Shown here piece by piece: positions 1-5,908 of a DNA stretch of 5,908 nt. The position numbers were made by a program, and so were the translations under genes. The stretch comes from Alphaproteobacteria bacterium (GTDB lineage Bacteria > Pseudomonadota > Alphaproteobacteria > VGEJ01), in NCBI GenBank assembly GCA_016869335.1, contig VGEJ01000180.1:1-5908 (forward strand), read 5' to 3'. Position 1 is the first letter of the stretch; every line of letters begins with the position of its first letter. Below the pieces are notes generated by a model that did no database searches, was not told the DNA's origin, and saw only the letters and a program-made list of their open reading frames with translations.

Positions 1-1
1 G

Positions 2-286
2 GGGCTGCTTGCCCGCCACTACGCGCCGCGCCGGCCGCTCCGCCTCGACGCGGCCGAGGTGCGGCCCGGCGAAGCACTGCTCGGCTTCGGATCGGGGCCG
101 CTCGCGATGACCGCCCAGCGCAACCTGAGCGCGCGCGCCGACCTGGGCGAGGCGGCCGCCAACCTCTTCCGCATGTTGCGTGAGCTCGACCGCCCCGAGC
201 ATGTGGCGATCGCGGTCATGCCGGTGCCCGAGGTGGGATTGGGGCGGGCGATCAACGACCGGCTGCGCCGCGCCGCCGCGCGCTGA
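2..286 (+). CDS. sua5: L-threonylcarbamoyladenylate synthase, Sua5 type (C-terminal 94 residues, 5' partial)
   Basis: This is the 3' end of a gene that begins outside the window; 94 codons and a TGA stop are visible. The first residues, GLLARHYAPRRPLRL, match the linker joining the YrdC catalytic domain to the C-terminal Sua5 domain (family pattern SPGM-x-x-RHYAP). The tail contains AAANLFRMLRELD and ends in GLGRAINDRLRRAAAR, as is typical of Sua5 C-termini. The family makes threonylcarbamoyl-AMP from threonine, bicarbonate and ATP in the cytoplasm. This is the first step of the t6A37 modification of ANN-decoding tRNAs. The linker and Sua5 domain show the long Sua5 form rather than the short TsaC form. 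The catalytic YrdC domain is off the edge, so its integrity cannot be judged. The next gene starts 46 bp downstream on the same strand and could be co-transcribed. Confidence 0.88.
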   Translation, partial: GLLARHYAPRRPLRLDAAEVRPGEALLGFGSGPLAMTAQRNLSARADLGEAAANLFRMLRELDRPEHVAIAVMPVPEVGLGRAINDRLRRAAAR

Positions 287-296
287 GGTGCGCTGC

Positions 297-311
297 TTGC
301 CGCTTCGGCAA
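297..311 (+). terminator. Small hairpin between sua5 and the FAD dehydrogenase gene
   Basis: TTGCCG, a 3-nt spacer CTT, then CGGCAA forms a perfect 6-bp stem with a triloop, 10 nt after the sua5 stop codon. No T-run follows, so it is not a classical intrinsic terminator. It could be a weak terminator, an mRNA 3'-end stabiliser, or chance. Its left arm also serves as the -35 element of a candidate promoter for the next gene, an alternative reading. Confidence 0.3.
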
Positions 312-325
312 CGCCGCGATACATA
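297..325 (+). promoter_or_regulatory. Candidate promoter for the FAD dehydrogenase gene
   Basis: TTGCCG at 297-302 resembles a -35 box (4 of 6 to TTGACA). After exactly 17 nt comes TACATA at 320-325, a weak -10-like hexamer. Transcription would start at about 332-333, right at the ATG, giving a leaderless message. That fits the lack of a Shine-Dalgarno sequence before this ATG. The hexamers are weak, and read-through from sua5 is equally possible. Confidence 0.25.
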
Positions 326-332
326 GCCGTCG

Positions 333-1748
<1,416 letters not shown>

Positions 1749-1753
1749 CTAGA

Positions 1754-2497
1754 CTAGCGCCCGCCACCGACGTCGACCAGCGCGCCGGTCACGTAGGAGG
1801 CGCGGTCGGAGAGAAGCCAGAGGATCACCTCGGCGACCTCCTCGGGCGCCGCGATCCGCTTCATCGGCACCGTGGGCACGATCTTCGCCACCCTCTCGGG
1901 CAAGCCGGAGCGGGCATGAATCTCGGTGTCGATCATGCCCGGGCGCACGGCGTTCACCCGGATGCCCTGATCGGCTACCTCCTTGGCCAGACCGAGCGTG
2001 AAGGTATCCACCGCGCCCTTCGAGGCCGCGTAGTGCACGAATTCGAAGGGGCTCCCCATGCGCGCTGCGACCGAGGAGACATTGACGATCGCGCCACCCG
2101 CGCCGCCCTGTTGGCGCGCCATCCGCCGCACCGCCTCGCGCGCGCACAGGAAGACACCCCAGACGTTGACCCGCAGCACGCGCTCGAGGTCATCGCCCGC
2201 GATCGCCTCGACCAGGCCCGCGCGGCCGGGTACGCCGGCGTTGTTGACGAGCGCGGCGAGCGGACCCAAGCGATCGGCCGCCGCGAACAGGCGCATGATG
2301 TCGGGCTCGCTGCCGGTATCGGCCCTGACGGCAATGGCCCGCCGCCCGAGCGCTTCGATCTCGGCCACGACGGTATCGGCTCGTGCCTCCTCGCTGAGAT
2401 AGCTCAAGCAGACATCGTAACCGTGCTTGGCTCCGAGCCGGGCGGTGGCCGCACCGATGCCCCGGCTGCCGCCGGTGATCAGAAGAATCGGCGCCAC
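1754..2497 (-). CDS. SDR family oxidoreductase, YgfF-like
   Basis: This complete classical short-chain dehydrogenase/reductase has 247 residues. It shows the Rossmann signature TGGSRGIG (8-15), NNAG (85-88), the active-site Asn111, the Ser pair 141-142, and YAASK with Tyr156 and Lys160. The stretches GGAIVNVSSVAARMGSP, RVNAVRPGMIDTEIHA and ASYVTGALVDVGGGR closely resemble the YgfF group of SDRs (E. coli YgfF is also 247 residues), whose natural substrate is not established. It should be a soluble NAD(P)-dependent alcohol/carbonyl oxidoreductase. The frame stays open far upstream, but that part runs through the flavin reductase gene and is not SDR-like. GTG 2497 places the first beta strand (PILLITGG) correctly. 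This GTG lies 2 nt after the upstream gene's TGA with no well-spaced ribosome binding site, so expression probably depends on translational coupling. Confidence 0.9.
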   Translation of the reverse strand: MAPILLITGGSRGIGAATARLGAKHGYDVCLSYLSEEARADTVVAEIEALGRRAIAVRADTGSEPDIMRLFAAADRLGPLAALVNNAGVPGRAGLVEAIAGDDLERVLRVNVWGVFLCAREAVRRMARQQGGAGGAIVNVSSVAARMGSPFEFVHYAASKGAVDTFTLGLAKEVADQGIRVNAVRPGMIDTEIHARSGLPERVAKIVPTVPMKRIAAPEEVAEVILWLLSDRASYVTGALVDVGGGR

Positions 2498-2499
2498 CC

Positions 2500-3093
2500 T
2501 CAGCCCCAGATCTGGAAGTTGAAATCGAGTTCCGGGGCGTGCTCGCCGGGCCTGGTATCGAGCGAGCGGTAGTCCCCGCGGTAGAACACGAGGGGATGAT
2601 GGGCCGGCCGAGCGAACAACCGCTCGACCTCGGCGATGAAGATCACGTGATCGCCGCCCTCGTGGCGCGCCCACGCCCGGCAGTCGAACGCGGCCACTGC
2701 GGCGGTGAGGATGGGGCACCCGCCCGGCGAGAGCTCATGCGGCACGCCGCTCCACTTCTCGGTCAGCGTTGCGGACGCGAAGCGGTCGGACAGCTCGCGC
2801 TGCGATGCCGCCAGCACGTTGACGGCATAGCGATCGCAGGCCAGAAAACCGGTGAAGCTGCGCAGGTGGCGTCCGAGGCTGAACAGGACGAGCGGCGGGT
2901 CGAGTGAGACGGAGTTGAACGAGCTCGCCGTGACGCCCAGCAGAGCGCCGCTCCCCGGATGCCGGCCGGTGATGAGCGTCACCCCGGTGGCAAAACAGCC
3001 CAGTGCCTCGCGGAGAACCCGGCGGTCGCTGCCAAGCGCCGTCAGCGCCGTCGCCCGCTCCTCGGGCCGTGCCCGCATGCTTCGCGGTACCAT
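2500..3093 (-). CDS. Flavin reductase-domain protein (FMN-binding split barrel)
   Basis: The protein belongs to the flavin reductase-like FMN-binding split-barrel family (HpaC/RutF/HsaB relatives). Numbered from ATG 3093, key stretches are LGCFATGVTLIT (about 31-42), GVTASSFNSVSLDPPLVLFSL (53-73), YAVNVLA (89-95), GGDHVIFIAEVE (146-157) and PLVFYRGDYRSL (167-178). Family members use NAD(P)H to reduce FMN or FAD, usually to feed a two-component monooxygenase; no such monooxygenase is in the window. The start is uncertain. ATG 3093 gives 197 residues. GTG 3120 gives 206 and has a weak AAGAG upstream, and ATG 3078 gives 192. The homologous domain begins near DRRVLREAL, so any of these works. I list 3093 because the palindrome centred on 3120 looks like an upstream operator. 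The TGA stop (2502-2500) nearly touches the SDR start, which makes the pair an operon. Confidence 0.85.
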   Translation of the reverse strand: MVPRSMRARPEERATALTALGSDRRVLREALGCFATGVTLITGRHPGSGALLGVTASSFNSVSLDPPLVLFSLGRHLRSFTGFLACDRYAVNVLAASQRELSDRFASATLTEKWSGVPHELSPGGCPILTAAVAAFDCRAWARHEGGDHVIFIAEVERLFARPAHHPLVFYRGDYRSLDTRPGEHAPELDFNFQIWG

Positions 3094-3099
3094 GCCCGG

Positions 3100-3128
3100 A
3101 CGGTAGGAAGTTTGACCCACTGAATCAA
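3100..3128 (-). promoter_or_regulatory. Candidate promoter for the flavin reductase-SDR operon
   Basis: On the minus strand TTGATT (3128-3123) is followed after 17 nt by TACCGT (3105-3100). The -35 is fair and the -10 keeps only the first two and the last consensus bases. It predicts transcription from about 3093, at or just before the ATG. It overlaps the palindrome at 3109-3131, the usual arrangement for a repressor site. Confidence 0.3.
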
Positions 3129-3131
3129 ACT
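3109..3131. promoter_or_regulatory. Imperfect 23-bp palindrome, candidate operator in the divergent region
   Basis: AGTTTGA, 9 nt, then TCAAACT: the 7-bp arms are perfect inverted repeats. Two further symmetric pairs flank the centre at 3120, so 9 of 11 positions match. The site lies between the flavin reductase and deacetylase genes, and it stands out as AT-rich in GC-rich DNA. It looks like a site for a dimeric transcription factor. Arms of this kind are seen for some MarR-family repressors, but I cannot assign the regulator and none is encoded in the window. Confidence 0.5.
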
Positions 3132-3186
3132 CTTTGTCCCTACCCCGAGGGGCCGCGCTAGGCTAGGCGGTCTACTTGGCACCGCA

Positions 3187-4092
3187 ATGTCCCTGCCGGT
3201 CGTGTTCCATCCCGCCTACTCGATCCCGCTGCCGGCGGCGCATCGCTTTCCCATGCCCAAGTTCGGTCAGCTCAAGGAGGTGCTGATCGCCGATGGCGTG
3301 GTCGAGCCGTCGGCGTTCAGCGCCCCGATCCCGGCGCCTCGCGCCTGGCTCGAGCTCGTCCACACGACAGCCTACGTCAGCGGCGTCCTCGAGTGCACCT
3401 TGCCCGAGGAGGCGCAGCGTCAGATCGGCCTGCCGCTCTCGCCGGTCCTCGTCGAGCGCGCGCTCGCTGCGGTTGGCGGCACAGTCCTGACGGCGCGTCT
3501 GGCGGTGGCGCAGGGCCTCGCGTGCAACACCGCGGGGGGCAGCCACCACGCCTTCGCCGGGCACGGCGCCGGCTACTGCGTCTTCAACGACGTGGCGGTG
3601 GCGGTGCGGGTGCTGCAGGCCGAGGGGCTGATCCGCCGCGCCCTCGTGATCGACCTCGACGTCCACCAGGGCGATGGCACGGCGGCGATCTTCGCTGGCG
3701 ATGCCAGCGTCGTCACCTTCTCGGTCCACTGCCAGGCGAACTTCCCCGCGCATAAGCAACGCAGCGATCGTGACGTCGGGCTGCCGCGCGGGGTGGGCGA
3801 TGCCGCGTATCTGGCGATGCTCCGAGAGGAGCTTGCCGCGCTGATCCCGGCGAGCGCGCCGGACGTGGTGTTCTACAACGCCGGGGTCGATCCACACCGC
3901 GATGATCGCTTCGGCCGGTTGGCGCTGACCGATGGCGGGCTCGCGGCGCGCGACCGCCTCGTGCTCGAGACCTGCCGGCGGCACGGCTTGCCGCTCGCAG
4001 GGGTGATCGGCGGCGGTTACGGCGATGATCTCGATACCCTGGCGCGCCGCCACGCCATCCTGCATCGCACCGCCGTGACGCTCGCCGACTGA
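3187..4092 (+). CDS. Histone deacetylase-family protein (class IV/HDAC11-like zinc hydrolase)
   Basis: This complete 301-residue protein covers the arginase/deacetylase fold at the usual length for the short bacterial members. The active-site histidine pair is His120-His121 in GGSHHA. Zinc ligands are Asp158 and His160 in IDLDVHQGDG and Asp235 in NAGVDPHRDD, and the transition-state tyrosine is Tyr278 in GGGYGDD. HRFPMPKF (19-26) is typical of the N-terminal region of the group. The LDVHQG form, with Gln where class I enzymes have His, resembles class IV enzymes. Family members remove acetyl or longer acyl groups from lysines, or deacetylate small amines. With no histones expected, the substrate here is unknown. 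It should be cytoplasmic, as no signal peptide is visible. ATG 3187 has no Shine-Dalgarno sequence. It is divergent from the flavin reductase operon and converges on the DenD-like gene 11 nt away. Confidence 0.9.
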   Translation: MSLPVVFHPAYSIPLPAAHRFPMPKFGQLKEVLIADGVVEPSAFSAPIPAPRAWLELVHTTAYVSGVLECTLPEEAQRQIGLPLSPVLVERALAAVGGTVLTARLAVAQGLACNTAGGSHHAFAGHGAGYCVFNDVAVAVRVLQAEGLIRRALVIDLDVHQGDGTAAIFAGDASVVTFSVHCQANFPAHKQRSDRDVGLPRGVGDAAYLAMLREELAALIPASAPDVVFYNAGVDPHRDDRFGRLALTDGGLAARDRLVLETCRRHGLPLAGVIGGGYGDDLDTLARRHAILHRTAVTLAD

Positions 4093-4095
4093 GCC

Positions 4096-4111
4096 CCGGC
4101 AGCTCAGCCGG
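4096..4111. terminator. Weak hairpin at the deacetylase/DenD-like convergent junction
   Basis: CCGGC, a 6-nt loop, then GCCGG forms a 5-bp GC stem just after the deacetylase stop and across the end of the minus-strand gene. No T-run flanks it on either strand, so a terminator role is only a guess based on its place between convergent genes. Confidence 0.2.
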
Positions 4112-5102
4112 CGCGGGCGAGCGCGATCTGGGTCTCGAGATAGTCTTCGACGAAGCCCCGCACGATCTCGTCGATGGTATCGTCGCCCTTGATGCCGAGG
4201 CTTGCCGCCCGAGCTGCCGAGAGCGCCTTGGGCCAGCCGTCGACGATGTTCTGGATGAACGGGTCGCGCTGCCAGGAGACCTGGCCGAAGCGACGGTTAC
4301 CGGCGTGGCGCTCGGCCGCCGCAACCATATCGTGGGCGGTTACGGTGAGGCCGGGAAGGAGCACCGTGCGGTTGTGCCCCAGCGCCTCGGCCGGCGCCTC
4401 GTGCACGGCGATGAAGGCCTCCATGACGCGGCGCGGCGAGAGGCACGGCAGGCCGGTCTCGGGCGCCACCGGGCAGTTCGTCGCCACGCCCGAGAGCGGC
4501 TCGCGGATCACCCCGCTGCACCACGAGGAGGCGGCGGTATTGGGCTTGCCCGGTCGCACCACGATGGCGGGCAGGCGCATCGAGCGGCCATCGAGAAAGC
4601 CCTTGCGCGAGTAGTCGTTGATCAGGTGCTCGCCGCACAGCTTCTGCACGCCGTACGACGTCTGCGGCACCGGCGCGGTGTCGTCGGTCACGACGGCCGG
4701 GAGCTTGCCGCCGTACACCGCGACCGAGCTAGTGAAGATCAGGCGCGGGCGATGCGGCAGCCGGCGGCAGGCCTCGAGCACGTTCATCGTGCCGTAGAGA
4801 TTCGAGCGGTAGCCGAGGTCGAAGTTGGCCTCGGCACCACCGCTCACCAGCGCCCCGAGATGAAAGACCGACGCCGTGTCGGGACCGATCAACGCGTAGG
4901 CCTGGGCAAGATCACCGATGTCGCCGGTCAGCACCTTGACCCGGCCCTCGCGCGGTGGCGGCGGCTCGACGATGTCGAACAACACGATCTCCGTCACCGC
5001 TTCGCCGCGCCCGGAGATGCCGACCAGGCTACCGCGCTTGATGATCTCGTCGGTGAGGCGGCTGCCGAGAAACCCGCCGCCGCCGGTTATGATGACCTTC
5101 AT
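4104..5102 (-). CDS. denD: D-erythronate dehydrogenase-like NAD-dependent epimerase/dehydratase-family protein
   Basis: This complete 332-residue extended SDR has a Rossmann motif TGGGGFLG (6-13), Asp43 at the end of the second strand (the NAD ribose-binding position), GDIGD (60-64), Ser125-Ser126 in FTSSVAVYG, and the catalytic pair Tyr150 and Lys154 in TSYGVQK. The stretch VVRPGKPNTAASSWCSGVIREPLSG (181-205) is characteristic of DenD, which oxidises D-erythronate at C2 to 2-oxo-D-erythronate with NAD. In known operons DenD works with OtnK, OtnC and OtnI. None is present here, so the substrate is inferred from the family and could be a related sugar acid. The ATG is preceded by GGGGAA with 4 nt spacing, a reasonable ribosome binding site. 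The gene lies 69 bp downstream of msrB on the same strand and may share its transcript. Confidence 0.82.
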   Translation of the reverse strand: MKVIITGGGGFLGSRLTDEIIKRGSLVGISGRGEAVTEIVLFDIVEPPPPREGRVKVLTGDIGDLAQAYALIGPDTASVFHLGALVSGGAEANFDLGYRSNLYGTMNVLEACRRLPHRPRLIFTSSVAVYGGKLPAVVTDDTAPVPQTSYGVQKLCGEHLINDYSRKGFLDGRSMRLPAIVVRPGKPNTAASSWCSGVIREPLSGVATNCPVAPETGLPCLSPRRVMEAFIAVHEAPAEALGHNRTVLLPGLTVTAHDMVAAAERHAGNRRFGQVSWQRDPFIQNIVDGWPKALSAARAASLGIKGDDTIDEIVRGFVEDYLETQIALARAG

Positions 5103-5158
5103 GCCGTTCCCCGCTCCCGCATCTGGCTGGCGACACCATAGCGGAAGGCGCTTCGCGG

Positions 5159-5170
5159 CGCACCGGTGCG
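5159..5170. repeat. 12-bp perfect GC palindrome between msrB and the DenD-like gene
   Basis: CGCACCGGTGCG is a perfect palindrome beginning 1 nt past the msrB stop (minus strand). It can fold as a 4-bp stem with a tetraloop. No T-run follows. It may slow or process the msrB transcript before denD, or be chance in GC-rich DNA. Confidence 0.25.
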
Positions 5171-5171
5171 G

Positions 5172-5600
5172 CTACTCGGGCTTCAGCTTCAGTGCAGCGG
5201 AATTGATGCAGTAGCGCAGCCCCGTCGGCTCGGGGCCGTCGTTGAAGACATGGCCGAGGTGCGACTCGCACGCGGCGCACAGCACCTCGGTGCGCCGCAT
5301 GCCGTGGCTGACGTCGTCTTCGGTGGCAACGCGATCGGCCGCCAGCGGCTGCACGAAGCTCGGCCAGCCGGAGCGCGAATCGTACTTGGCGGCCGAGCTG
5401 AAAAGCGGGTTGCCGCACCCGGCGCACACGTAGGTGCCTTTGTCCTTGGCCTTCCAGTAGGCGCCCGTGAACGCTGGCTCGGTGCCCTTCTGGCGCAGGA
5501 TGCGGTACTGCTCGGCGCTCAGCTCGCGGCGCCATTCGGCATCGCTCTTCTTCACCTTCGTGTCGGCGCTCATCGGTTTCACCTTCGTGTTGGCGCTCAT
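5172..5600 (-). CDS. msrB: Peptide-methionine (R)-S-oxide reductase MsrB
   Basis: This complete 142-residue MsrB reduces methionine-R-sulfoxide in proteins and so repairs oxidative damage. Structural zinc ligands are Cys59-Cys62 (YVCAGCG) and Cys108-Cys111 (VLCAACESHLGHVF). The SGWPSF motif is at 77-82, GHVFNDGPEPTGLRYC at 116-131, and the catalytic cysteine is Cys131 in RYCINSAAL. Only these five cysteines occur. The position that is Cys in the CGWPSF of many homologues is Ser77, so no resolving cysteine is evident and regeneration probably follows a 1-Cys route. The N-terminus carries a 9-residue tandem repeat (MSANTKVKP then MSADTKVKK). ATG 5600 has a strong GGAGGG 4 nt upstream. The second-copy ATG at 5573 is also usable, with AGGTGA before it, giving 133 residues. 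There is no signal peptide, so it should be cytoplasmic. Confidence 0.96.
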   Translation of the reverse strand: MSANTKVKPMSADTKVKKSDAEWRRELSAEQYRILRQKGTEPAFTGAYWKAKDKGTYVCAGCGNPLFSSAAKYDSRSGWPSFVQPLAADRVATEDDVSHGMRRTEVLCAACESHLGHVFNDGPEPTGLRYCINSAALKLKPE

Positions 5601-5602
5601 CG
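5551..5602 (-). repeat. Tandem duplication covering the msrB start codon
   Basis: Two 25-bp copies, 5551-5575 and 5578-5602, lie 27 bp apart and differ at one base (C at 5563, T at 5590). Because the period is 27, the reading frame is kept and nine codons, including the ATG, appear twice. The upstream copy supplies an AGGTGA in front of the second ATG. Confidence 0.9.
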
Positions 5603-5604
5603 TT

Positions 5605-5610
5605 CCCTCC
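5605..5610 (-). promoter_or_regulatory. msrB ribosome binding site
   Basis: GGAGGG on the minus strand ends 4 nt before ATG 5600. It is the clearest Shine-Dalgarno sequence in the window and supports the upstream of the two duplicated start codons. Confidence 0.75.
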
Positions 5611-5628
5611 GCGGTGATCCTCGCGAGC

Positions 5629-5634
5629 AGTATA
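5629..5634 (-). promoter_or_regulatory. Candidate -10 element of an msrB promoter
   Basis: TATACT on the minus strand matches the TATAAT consensus at 5 of 6 bases, in a short AT-rich patch within GC-rich DNA. It predicts a transcript start near 5622 and a leader of about 22 nt before ATG 5600. I see no good -35 at 16-18 nt upstream; that position would lie in the end of the kinase-like gene. Confidence 0.45.
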
Positions 5635-5646
5635 TGGCGCGCTCGC

Positions 5647-5907
5647 TCATCGTCGCATCAGGGCCTCGACCTCGCGCCAGCCGGCCTCGGCCACGGCCCG
5701 CGCCATGCGGCCGCGCGCCTCGGCGGTGGCGCTGGTTGCAGTGCCGTCGCGCACCCGGCCCGTGATGCCCTGGAGGATCGCCGCCAGCCGGAACATGTTG
5801 TAAGCGATGTAGAAGTCCCAGTGGGGGATCGCGCCGCTACCGGTGCGGCGGCAATAGCGTGCCACGTACTCGTTCTCGCTCGGAATGCCGAGGCAGTCGA
5901 GGTCGAC
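5647..5907 (-). CDS. Phosphotransferase family protein (APH/ACAD10-11 kinase-like), C-terminal 86 residues
   Basis: This is the 3' end of a gene that starts beyond the right edge; 86 codons and a TGA stop (5649-5647) are visible. The visible part reads LGIPSENEYVARYCRRTG, then IPHWDFYIAYNMFRLAAILQGI, and ends in EVEALMRR. The pattern (L/I)PSE-x-EY-x-x-x-YCRRTG, then W-x-FY-x-x-x-x-FRLAAI-x-QGI, is typical of the C-terminus of aminoglycoside-phosphotransferase-like proteins related to the kinase domain of ACAD10/ACAD11. In mammals those phosphorylate 4-hydroxyacyl-CoAs during breakdown of 4-hydroxy fatty acids, and bacterial members are often found near acyl-CoA dehydrogenases. The catalytic loop and metal-binding residues lie outside the window, so activity cannot be judged. 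msrB follows 46 bp downstream on the same strand but appears to have its own promoter. Confidence 0.8.
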   Translation of the reverse strand, partial: VDLDCLGIPSENEYVARYCRRTGSGAIPHWDFYIAYNMFRLAAILQGITGRVRDGTATSATAEARGRMARAVAEAGWREVEALMRR

Positions 5908-5908
5908 C

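Noticed and set aside
2498..2719. 74-residue N-terminal extension of the SDR frame
   Set aside because: The stretch is Arg/Pro-rich, overlaps the flavin reductase gene, and precedes the natural first beta strand. GTG 2497 gives the family length of 247.
3143..3167. CCCCGAGGGG mini-palindrome and a CTAGG-CTAGG doublet upstream of the deacetylase gene
   Set aside because: Both are too short to call functional. The palindrome has a 4-bp stem with a 2-nt loop, and no promoter hexamers align convincingly with either.
3172..4065. Minus-strand open frame of 297 codons opposite the deacetylase
   Set aside because: It mirrors the deacetylase codons and shows no motif. The deacetylase frame holds every catalytic residue, so this is a shadow.
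4305..5141. + strand open frame of 278 codons opposite the DenD-like gene
   Set aside because: The His/Arg/Ala-rich translation has no family resemblance, and it lies antisense to a clear extended SDR with a ribosome binding site.

Overview
The window is very GC-rich DNA that reads as ordinary bacterial chromosome with tightly packed genes. High GC, GTG starts, weak or absent ribosome binding sites on several genes, and the set of families (Sua5-type TsaC, GlcD/D2HGDH-type flavoenzyme, YgfF-like SDR, class IV-like deacetylase, ACAD10/11-type phosphotransferase) suggest an aerobic heterotrophic alphaproteobacterium, perhaps Rhodospirillales- or Hyphomicrobiales-like. That placement is inferred from family resemblance and composition only. 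I see no tRNA, rRNA, CRISPR array, insertion sequence, integrase or phage gene.

Layout. On the + strand, bases 2-286 hold the C-terminal end of a Sua5-type threonylcarbamoyl-AMP synthase (tRNA t6A modification). A complete FAD-dependent D-2-hydroxyacid dehydrogenase follows (333-1748). It runs head-on into a minus-strand pair, an FMN-type flavin reductase-domain protein (2500-3093, start uncertain) followed by a YgfF-like short-chain dehydrogenase (1754-2497). These two are separated by only 2 nt, so they are almost certainly one operon. Divergent from the pair is a histone deacetylase-family hydrolase (3187-4092, + strand). The roughly 90-bp divergent region carries a good imperfect palindrome that may be an operator. 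The deacetylase converges on a second minus-strand group, read from the right edge: the 3' end of an aminoglycoside-phosphotransferase-like kinase (5647-5907), msrB (5172-5600) and a DenD-like D-erythronate dehydrogenase (4104-5102).

How the genes work together. Most products are redox enzymes (a flavoprotein dehydrogenase, a flavin reductase, two NAD(P)-dependent dehydrogenases and a methionine sulfoxide reductase), but they do not form one recognisable pathway. The flavin reductase lacks a partner monooxygenase here, and the DenD-like enzyme lacks the other erythronate-pathway genes. I found no convincing new multi-gene system. The points most worth a second look are a tandem duplication that copies the msrB start codon, the palindrome in the divergent region, the coupled flavin reductase-SDR pair, and the isolated DenD-like gene.
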